Below, in pieces: positions 58,342-64,000 of a stretch of DNA of 64,000 nt; position 1 is the stretch's first letter, and each line of letters starts with the position of its first letter. A model generated the notes under the pieces. That model searched no databases. It saw only the letters and a list, made by a program, of their open reading frames with translations, and had not been told where the DNA came from. Position numbers and translations under genes: made by a program. This DNA is from an uncultured Collinsella sp. Lineage in GTDB: Bacteria > Actinomycetota > Coriobacteriia > Coriobacteriales > Coriobacteriaceae. Location: the NCBI GenBank assembly GCA_900767675.1, contig CAAFZX010000006.1:23944-87943 (forward strand), read 5' to 3'.

Positions 58342-58965
58342 ATGGAATTTGGTGAAAAGCTCCGGTCGCTACGTACGAAAGCAGGATTAACCCAGCTAGA
58401 CATTGCCGAAAAGCTTGACGTGTCGGCAGCGGCCATTGGGGCATGGGAAAACGGTAGAGCGAAGCCTCGCCTAACAAAGTTAGGGCAGCTCGCCGAACTT
58501 CTAGGGACGAGCGCAGCCGACCTCATGGGAGAGGACGCCACCGAGGCCGCCATCAGCGGCACCTCGCGCATGGTCCCCCTGCTGGGCTTCGCCCACATGG
58601 GCGACTTCGAGGACGAGGGCAGCCTCGCCGACGAGGTCGAGGTCCCCGCCTCCATCGCCGACGCGCACCCGCGCGGCTTCATGGTCCACGCCCAGGGAGG
58701 GTGCATGGACAACCGGTTCCCCCACGACGCCCTGCTGCTGGTCGACCCCGACATGGAGCCGGTGAACGGCCAGCCGGTGCTCGCCGAGACGGCCGACTAC
58801 GGCGCCGTGGTGCGCAACTACACCCGGGGCCGCTCGACCGTGATGCTCACTGCGGACAGCCACAGCGGCGAGTACGACGACATCCTCGCCGGGCCGGGCG
58901 ACGAGCCCGTGGTCTGCAAGGGCCGCGTCGTCTGGTACATGGGCGAGCGGGACGAGAGACAGTAG
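58342..58965 (+). CDS. CI-type repressor with S24 peptidase-like domain
   Basis: The 207-residue protein has an HTH_3 domain (5-60, TQLDIAEKLDVSAAAIGAWE) and a LexA-like C-terminal domain (about 105-205). In place of the usual GDSM serine motif there is GGCMD, with C121; at the place of the catalytic lysine there is R158 in AVVRNY. It should hold the prophage silent; self-cleavage may differ from LexA. ATG 58342 follows GGAGG. Confidence 0.85.
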   Translation: MEFGEKLRSLRTKAGLTQLDIAEKLDVSAAAIGAWENGRAKPRLTKLGQLAELLGTSAADLMGEDATEAAISGTSRMVPLLGFAHMGDFEDEGSLADEVEVPASIADAHPRGFMVHAQGGCMDNRFPHDALLLVDPDMEPVNGQPVLAETADYGAVVRNYTRGRSTVMLTADSHSGEYDDILAGPGDEPVVCKGRVVWYMGERDERQ

Positions 58966-58988
58966 GAACGGAAAAGAGGTTGGAACGC

Positions 58989-59774
58989 ATGAGGCCATTA
59001 GCTTTGGATGGCGTGCGGGCATATTACGAATCGGGAAACGGTGCCACCTTCGGCGGCGAGGAGTTTAATGTCTACTGCGACGAGAGCTGCCATCTCGAGC
59101 ACGATCGCTTCAAGGCGATGTCGCTCGGGGCGGTATGGTGCCCCAAATCGAAAGTCAGGGAGATAAGCAAGCGCCTCGTGGAGATAAAGGCGAAGCATGG
59201 CGTCGGGATGGGCGCCGAGGTCAAATGGACGAAGGTGTCGCCATGCAACTACGGCCTCTACGTCGACATCATCGACTATTTCTTCGATGACGACGACCTG
59301 CACTTCAGGGGTCTTGTAGTTCCCGATAAATCAAAGCTGGACCACGCCCGCTTCAACCAGGACCATGACCTCTGGTACTACAAGATGTACTTCACGATGC
59401 TGAAGACCATCTTCTCCCGCGACGCGCGGTATTACGTCTATATCGACATAAAGGACACCCATTCCGGGCGAAACGCCCAGAAGCTCGAGAACGTGCTCGC
59501 GAACGATGCGTACGATTTCAACCATGAGATCGTGAGGAGGGTGCAGCCCATACGTTCCGACGAGGTTCAGTTGATGCAGCTCGTTGACATCCTTACCGGC
59601 GCCATCGCGTATCGCCACAACCACGACGCCATCACGCCATCGGATAGCGTCACGAAGATCAGGCTCATCAATAGAATTATTCAGAGGTCGGGCCTCTCTC
59701 TCGTCAAGACCTCGCTCCTCAGTGAAAAGAAGATGAACCTACTGGTCTGGCAGGCCGGGGGAATCACATCATGA
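58989..59774 (+). CDS. DUF3800 domain protein
   Basis: The 261-residue protein has the DUF3800 signature: VYCDESC (D31, E32), YIDIKDT (D153, D156) and QLVDILTGAIAYR (D200), a set of acids like RNase-H-fold nucleases. DUF3800 proteins are often seen in mobile elements and defence loci; activity is unproven. It lies after the repressor, the usual place for lysogenic-conversion genes, and its stop overlaps the next start as ATGA. Confidence 0.82.
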   Translation: MRPLALDGVRAYYESGNGATFGGEEFNVYCDESCHLEHDRFKAMSLGAVWCPKSKVREISKRLVEIKAKHGVGMGAEVKWTKVSPCNYGLYVDIIDYFFDDDDLHFRGLVVPDKSKLDHARFNQDHDLWYYKMYFTMLKTIFSRDARYYVYIDIKDTHSGRNAQKLENVLANDAYDFNHEIVRRVQPIRSDEVQLMQLVDILTGAIAYRHNHDAITPSDSVTKIRLINRIIQRSGLSLVKTSLLSEKKMNLLVWQAGGITS

Positions 59775-60403
59775 ACTGCTGTTGGATACCGCCCCTAGTC
59801 GAAAGGGACAGCTCGCGTCCCTGGAGCGAATACGACGCTCTTGTCTACAGCGTGTTCAGGCGTGATTTCATCGATGGCAGGCCCGTCTACCACGGGAAAC
59901 CGGTAAAGATACGGTACCAGCCCATGCTGGAGGGACGGGCCGAGGCCTTTTGGCACCTTACCTGCAGGGACTACGACCATAAGTCGGGGCTGCCAGAGGA
60001 CCGTGTGCCAGATCTCGAAAGGTGCAGGCGCATCAGATGGCCGAAGGCGTTCATCGAGAATGCTGAGAGGTGCCCCAAAAGTCCCGGCTGCGGAGGCGTT
60101 ATAGCCTGGAAGGCGGAGCATCGCGCAAGGAAGAGCCGTAATGGCACCCAGATAAGGGAACGGATTAAGTTTTACCTTGAGGAAGAGAGCTACATTGTCG
60201 TATTCGAGCCGAGAGAGCACTACTGTCTGCTGATAACCGCGTATTACGTCGACAACGACCACAGCAGGAAGATGATTGAGCGCGAGATGGCGAGAAACCA
60301 CGCCGAAAAAGCAGGAGGCGCTGTTTGGGCGCCTCCAGAGGACTCCTTCACACACACGGTGGATGAGCTATCCCGATTATCGCCCCATCGCGGCGAAATG
60401 TAA
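59771..60403 (+). CDS. partner protein of the DUF3800 gene, unknown family
   Basis: The 210-residue basic protein is co-translated with the DUF3800 gene. It contains DYDHKSG, RRIRWPKAFIENA, a CPKSPGCGG pair and a last third with alternating strands (ESYIVVFE, HYCLLITAYYVD) followed by a lysine/arginine helix. That last pattern is reminiscent of small RNase-type (BECR-like) folds, but I cannot confirm it. Possibly an effector with the DUF3800 protein. Confidence 0.55.
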   Translation: MNCCWIPPLVERDSSRPWSEYDALVYSVFRRDFIDGRPVYHGKPVKIRYQPMLEGRAEAFWHLTCRDYDHKSGLPEDRVPDLERCRRIRWPKAFIENAERCPKSPGCGGVIAWKAEHRARKSRNGTQIRERIKFYLEEESYIVVFEPREHYCLLITAYYVDNDHSRKMIEREMARNHAEKAGGAVWAPPEDSFTHTVDELSRLSPHRGEM

Positions 60404-60625
60404 ACCGAACACGTTGTGGAGATTGGGGGCCGGCAAGGGTGAGACCCCATGCGTCTACATCTAGGGAGGTGATGCCAATGAAAGCGAAAAATCTCGGGAC
60501 CGTAGGCTGATGCCGCGACCCCGAGACTAAGGAGACGGCCCCTGCACTTTGGAACGTGAGACGGGGCCGGAGTCAGAACCGGGCGAAACGGAGAATAAGC
60601 CCGCGATCTGAACGGATCTGATTAT
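60404..60625 (+). promoter_or_regulatory. integrase leader with mini-ORF and stem-loops
   Basis: A ribosome site GGGAGGTG precedes a ten-codon frame (60478-60510). Its 3' half overlaps a stem TCTCGGG/CCCGAGA (60492-60498 and 60520-60526), and a second stem CGGCCCC/GGGGCCG (60536-60542, 60563-60569) follows. This looks like a translation-linked attenuator before the integrase. On the minus strand the first stem is followed by TTTTTCGC, so it may also end leftward transcription. Confidence 0.4.
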
Positions 60626-61753
60626 ATGACAAAGAAGCAGCGCCGCCGCGTCTGGGGCTCCGTGACCGAGATGAGGCGCGGCAAGAAGTACGTCCTGCGC
60701 TGGATGCAGAACACGCCGCAGGGCCGCAGGCGCAAGACCAAGACCGTGTATGGCACCTACCGCGAGGCGTGCGCGGAGCTGGACCGCATCCACGTCGAGC
60801 ACGCCGACGACGCGCCTGTGCCCACCATAGCCAAGGCCTACGAGACGTGGCTCGTCCCCAAGATGGCCGCACAGGTCGAGGCGGGGACGCTCGCCCCCAA
60901 CACCCGCGACCTCGTGCTGCGCTCGTGGAGGAACTACGTCGGGCCCCGCTGGGGCGCAATGCCCGTCGACCAGCTGCGCGCCGTCGAGCTGCAGGACTGG
61001 CTGCTGACACTTCCCGCCGCCACCGCCGATACCGCCCTGCTCACCCTGCGCAAGGTCTACGCCTGCGTCTCGACCTTCATCCGCCTGCCGCTCGACCCGT
61101 TCGCCGCCAGCGTCAGGTACACCATGCCCACCCGCAAGACCCGCGAGCGCTCAAAGCGCGTCTACACCCTCGACGAGGCCCTGGGCGTCCTCGACGCACT
61201 GCGCGGCAACCCCCTGGAGCCCGCGTTCATCCTCGCGTGCTTCGGCTCCTGCCGCTCGGGCGAGTCGCTGGGCGTGCGCACCGAGGAGGTCATGCGCTGG
61301 CAGCGTAGCGGCACCGTCCTCGCCTCGGCCGACATCTGCCGCCAGATGCAGCAGTCCGGCACCGAGCCGGTTGGCGCTCTCAAGACCGCCAAGTCCGCCC
61401 GCACCGTCGTGATCCTACCGCAGGCCGCCGACCGCCTCGTCGAGATAGCGGCCGCCCGCGCCGCCGAGGGCCGCGAGTGGCTGAGCGACCGGGGCGACGG
61501 GCTGCCAATGAACCGGAGCATCTGCAACGACCGCTGGCGGAAACTCTGCGCCGCCCGCGGCATCGAGCACATCCCGTGGTCGAACCTGCGCAACTCGTGG
61601 CGTACGATAGCGGAGGTCGAGCTTCGCCTGCCGTGGGACCTCATCGAGATGCTGATGGGCCACGCCCTCCCCGGCGTGTCGGGACGGCACTACATCCGCC
61701 CCACCGCCGAACAGGTCGTCCGCGCCGCCTTCGACGCGCTTGGGAAAAGTTAG
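60626..61753 (+). CDS. int: tyrosine recombinase integrase
   Basis: The 375-residue enzyme integrates and excises the phage. It has an N-terminal arm-binding AP2-like domain (VWGSVTEMRRGKKYVLRW), a core-binding SAM-like domain (about 60-165) and the catalytic domain (175-375). Catalytic residues are R in GSCRSGESLG, K in LKTAKSART, GH in MGHALPG and the nucleophile in RHYIRP. The usual HxxR histidine reads SNLR. It stops 44 bases before attR. Confidence 0.92.
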   Translation: MTKKQRRRVWGSVTEMRRGKKYVLRWMQNTPQGRRRKTKTVYGTYREACAELDRIHVEHADDAPVPTIAKAYETWLVPKMAAQVEAGTLAPNTRDLVLRSWRNYVGPRWGAMPVDQLRAVELQDWLLTLPAATADTALLTLRKVYACVSTFIRLPLDPFAASVRYTMPTRKTRERSKRVYTLDEALGVLDALRGNPLEPAFILACFGSCRSGESLGVRTEEVMRWQRSGTVLASADICRQMQQSGTEPVGALKTAKSARTVVILPQAADRLVEIAAARAAEGREWLSDRGDGLPMNRSICNDRWRKLCAARGIEHIPWSNLRNSWRTIAEVELRLPWDLIEMLMGHALPGVSGRHYIRPTAEQVVRAAFDALGKS

Positions 61754-61796
61754 GATATTCCCCCGCAAAGCCGCAGGTAGATGGCACGCAGTTAGT

Positions 61797-61806
61797 TGTG
61801 GCAGTA
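61797..61806 (+). repeat. attR core
   Basis: TGTGGCAGTA, followed by TTAA, gives TGG CAG TAT TAA, the apparent original last codons of the host thiD gene. Confidence 0.8.
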
Positions 61807-61823
61807 TTAAGATTCGCAGTCCA

Positions 61824-61862
61824 AAGCCACCGCAAAGGCGCCCGTCCCCTTTGCGGTGGCTT
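61824..61862 (-). terminator. terminator of the SGNH hydrolase gene
   Basis: AAGCCACCGCAAAGG (61824-61838) pairs perfectly over 15 bases with 61848-61862. It is just past the SGNH stop and, before phage entry, would have lain between thiD and the SGNH gene. The T-run is short. Confidence 0.7.
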
Positions 61863-61871
61863 GGGGTCGCG

Positions 61872-62531
61872 CTACTCTCCGAGCATCTCTTGGAGCTTGG
61901 CCGCCACGGCGTGACCCAGGCTCTCATGGCTTTCGGGCATCATATGCAGATAGTCGATATCGCCCGGCTCGGCAAACTCCGCTGCATTCAAAAAGTCGCA
62001 GCCAAACTGCTCGGCTACGTGCGCATAGTATTCAGCAAAATGCTCCGAGGCCTCGACGGAACGCTCGTCAAAATCGGTCATATATACATCGGCGATTTGC
62101 GGCTTGATCTTGATAGGTGCCATCAGCAGAATACGCGGGCAGGGTGCAGCATTGGTCCAGGGAAATGCACGCACCGCGCGAATCAGCGCCATGGTGCCAC
62201 GGGCAATATCGGAGGCCGTCACACCAAAGACCGTCTTGCAATCGTTGGTTCCCAGCATAATAACGATCGCATCCAGCGGCTTATGGGCCTCGAGCAGCAT
62301 CGGCAGTGCGCGGATGCCGTTAAGATTGGTGTTCAGATGGCACATGTCGTCGCGTACCGTCGTGCGGCCGTTGAGGCCTTCTTCAATTACATGCCAGCCC
62401 TCGCCTAAGTCACGTTGGGCCACGCCGCACCAGCGCACATCCTGCGCATAGCGCACCGCGGTGCCGTCGCGCATGCCCGCCGGATCGTAACCATAGGTGT
62501 TGCTGTCGCCAAAGCATAGAACGTTTTTCAT
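61872..62531 (-). CDS. SGNH/GDSL-family hydrolase
   Basis: The 219-residue protein has block I FGDSNTYG (7-14, nucleophile S10), the block II glycine in EEGLNGRTT, block III LGTND (93-97) and block V DYLHMMPESH with the catalytic D and H. The family includes esterases and carbohydrate deacetylases; the exact substrate is unknown. No signal peptide. Confidence 0.88.
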   Translation of the reverse strand: MKNVLCFGDSNTYGYDPAGMRDGTAVRYAQDVRWCGVAQRDLGEGWHVIEEGLNGRTTVRDDMCHLNTNLNGIRALPMLLEAHKPLDAIVIMLGTNDCKTVFGVTASDIARGTMALIRAVRAFPWTNAAPCPRILLMAPIKIKPQIADVYMTDFDERSVEASEHFAEYYAHVAEQFGCDFLNAAEFAEPGDIDYLHMMPESHESLGHAVAAKLQEMLGE

Positions 62532-62609
62532 CGTAAGCCCCTCGCTCAGTAAAAAACCGACGGAAGCAGCCTCTCCCGCCGGCTCGACCCATCTGTCAGC
62601 ACGTACCGA

Positions 62610-63725
62610 TTACAGGTACTTGCGCCAGTCGTCCTCGTCCTCATCATCCTCGGTAGCAGCTTGGATCTGCTCGGCGGCGCGAGCTGCCGCAGCGCGAGCG
62701 GCAACCTGGGCATAGGACTCCTCGTTGCGCTCGGGGAAGTTTGCCAGCACGTGCTCGAACTTGGCAAAATCCTCATCCCAGCGCGTAGAAGGCACGGCAA
62801 AGAAGACTTGCTTGACCTTAAAGTCGCCCGACGCGAGCTCCTTGCGGAAGAGCTCGGCCACGGCCTCTGCGTCAAAGCCGTTGTTGTCGCAGCCCCAAGC
62901 GCCCAGCACGAGCTTCTCGCGACCTAGCTCGTCGCAGATGGCAAGCACAAAGCGAATGCGGTCGCGCAGGGCATCCAGCAGAGCATCGTCGCTCACGCGA
63001 TACTCCTGGCGGGCGCGCTTAACGTTGGGCGCGGCGGCCACGATCACGTCGGCGTATGCATGCACGTGGTTGCGGTCGAAGCGCACCGCAGGCACCACCA
63101 GCGCACGGTTTCGGTAAAGCTCGCAGTTGATGTTGCGGCGACGGTTCTCGCCGTACCATTTGCGCTGCTTATCGAGAACGTTGTACAGATACGAATCGGC
63201 GCACAGCGTGGCCTCCTGGCCCAGATAACCCTGAATATAGCCACCGCCCGGATTGGTGAACGAGGCAAAGGCGAGCACGGCCATGTCGCAGAACTGCGCA
63301 TAGCCACGACCGTTGTCCAAGATGGCCTGCGTGGTGGAGGCATCGAGCACGGTGACCTCGGGCAGAACCGGAGCGGGCTCCTCAGCAGGCGCGGACTCAG
63401 CTTCGGCGATTTCCTCGGCAGGCTCCTCGACGGGCTCGAGCGCTGCCTCGACCTCGGCAGCCTCCGCGCCCTCGACGTCCTCGGCAACCTGTTCTTCGGT
63501 GGCCACAGCACTCTGAACCTTGGCCTTCATCGCCGAGACAAAGCCGGCAGGCATACCGTCAAACTCGCGAACACCGGCAAGCGAACGCTCGATATCCTTG
63601 GCGCACGCTTCGGACACAGTTGCCACGTGACGCCCGGCGGCCTTGACACGGGCCTCGCGCTTGGGATTGGGCTGACCCGCTCGGTTGGACCTGCGGTTAC
63701 GGTTCCTGTTGTCGACGTCTGCCAT
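62610..63725 (-). CDS. TIGR02452 (microbial PARG-like) family protein
   Basis: The 371-residue protein has the macrodomain-type block LAFASFTNPGGGYIQG followed by QEATLCADSYLYN (GGG 160-162, Q170, E171). This is the GGG-x7-QE signature of poly(ADP-ribose) glycohydrolases, which remove ADP-ribose from proteins. The family normally has QEE; here the second glutamate is alanine (A172). A long acidic alanine/glutamate insertion (about 76-120) separates a basic N-terminus from the domain. RBS AAAGG precedes ATG 63725. Confidence 0.82.
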   Translation of the reverse strand: MADVDNRNRNRRSNRAGQPNPKREARVKAAGRHVATVSEACAKDIERSLAGVREFDGMPAGFVSAMKAKVQSAVATEEQVAEDVEGAEAAEVEAALEPVEEPAEEIAEAESAPAEEPAPVLPEVTVLDASTTQAILDNGRGYAQFCDMAVLAFASFTNPGGGYIQGYLGQEATLCADSYLYNVLDKQRKWYGENRRRNINCELYRNRALVVPAVRFDRNHVHAYADVIVAAAPNVKRARQEYRVSDDALLDALRDRIRFVLAICDELGREKLVLGAWGCDNNGFDAEAVAELFRKELASGDFKVKQVFFAVPSTRWDEDFAKFEHVLANFPERNEESYAQVAARAAAARAAEQIQAATEDDEDEDDWRKYL

Positions 63726-63790
63726 ACGTGGTCACCTTTCCTGTCGCTGCCGCTATCGGCTTTTCCCATCCATGATACCCCGCCGCGCAC

Positions 63791-63816
63791 AAAAAAGACG
63801 GCCCCGAAGGACCGCC
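63791..63816 (-). terminator. terminator of the Bax-inhibitor-type gene
   Basis: On the minus strand GGCGGTCC-TTCG-GGGCCGTC (two wobble pairs) is followed by six T. A TTCG loop makes the stem very stable. Confidence 0.82.
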
Positions 63817-63865
63817 TTTCGCATCGTTTTACCGTGTCCGGCAGGAAGCATCGCAATGCCGCGCT

Positions 63866-64000
63866 TTAATCGCGACGGCCGAGGATGTTCAGAATGCGCA
63901 GGAACACGTTGATGATGTCCACGAACAGGTTGGATGCCATGAGCACGTCGTTGGGCAGCGTGGGCGTCACCGTCCTTGCCCCATAGGTGTGGTAGCCGAT
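63866..64000 (-). CDS. Bax inhibitor-1 / YccA family membrane protein (C-terminal end only)
   Basis: The last 44 codons are visible; the rest lies beyond the window. NLFVDIINVFLRILNILGRRD is the typical final helix of bacterial BI-1/YccA proteins, multi-pass membrane proteins thought to handle calcium or protect proteases. Assigned from this end only. Confidence 0.72.
   Translation of the reverse strand: MGYHTYGARTVTPTLPNDVLMASNLFVDIINVFLRILNILGRRD

Larger units (their letters stand above)
24663..61806. mobile_element. integrated temperate siphovirus prophage (about 37.1 kb)
   Basis: The element runs from the 10-base core TGTGGCAGTA at the thiD end to the same core 44 bases after the integrase stop. 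It contains all modules of a working temperate phage: integrase, repressor/cro, recombination, replication, packaging, head, tail, holin and endolysin. No gene in it is visibly broken. The gene set (PBSX-type terminase, SPP1-type portal, MuF, P22-like coat, tail tube, long tape measure) indicates a long-tailed siphovirus. Confidence 0.92.

Noticed and set aside
24776..61760. GGATATTC at 24776-24783 and 61753-61760 as the att core
   Set aside because: Only eight bases with no flanking similarity. TGTGGCAGTA is longer, continues in similar bases and preserves the thiD ending.

Overview
The window is a GC-rich chromosomal segment of a gut-type actinobacterium, most likely class Coriobacteriia and probably Collinsella. 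That assignment is inferred from gene families, base composition and recalled protein style; no database was searched. Host genes occupy 1-24.66 kb and 61.8-64 kb. Between them sits a complete-looking temperate siphovirus prophage of about 37.1 kb (24663-61806).

Left host segment: a GGQ release-factor-like protein, xpt, an MFS exporter, metY, a C_GCAxxG_C_C redox protein, yigZ, RNase P RNA, rpsA, a HAD hydrolase, a cyuA-like desulfidase, rpiB, ndk, the arginine genes argG and argH with a 56-codon gene between them, a second HAD hydrolase, polA, an M18 aminopeptidase, yaaA, a small membrane protein, and thiC (behind a TPP riboswitch) followed by thiD. Right host segment: an SGNH hydrolase, a TIGR02452/PARG-like protein and the end of a Bax-inhibitor-1 family gene.

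The prophage lies in the last codons of thiD. The 10-bp core TGTGGCAGTA is present at both ends, and each copy encodes Trp-Gln-Tyr-stop, so thiD is restored by phage DNA. Leftward from the cro gene run the early genes: small proteins, a helix-turn-helix protein, RusA, RecT/Bet, DUF1351, an mIHF-like protein, SSB, a replication protein carrying an internal four-copy 22-bp iteron array, zinc-ribbon proteins, a MazG-like protein and a ParB-methyltransferase fusion. Next come terminase, portal, a tail-fibre/retroelement cassette, MuF-toxin plus immunity, scaffold, capsid, connectors, tail tube, the frameshifted tail chaperone, tape measure, tail tip, holins and endolysin. The repressor, a DUF3800 protein with a partner gene, and the integrase run rightward.

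The main discovery is a diversity-generating retroelement at 40.5-43.5 kb. A 107-bp template repeat and a 107-bp variable repeat differ at 14 positions. All 14 are adenines in the template (coding strand), out of 19 adenines, with no change at the other 88 positions. The variable repeat ends a 541-residue tail-fibre-type protein, and a YADD reverse transcriptase follows the template. A second system is a MuF head protein fused to a papain-fold (Tox-PL-like) toxin domain, followed one base later by a probable immunity gene and a terminator.
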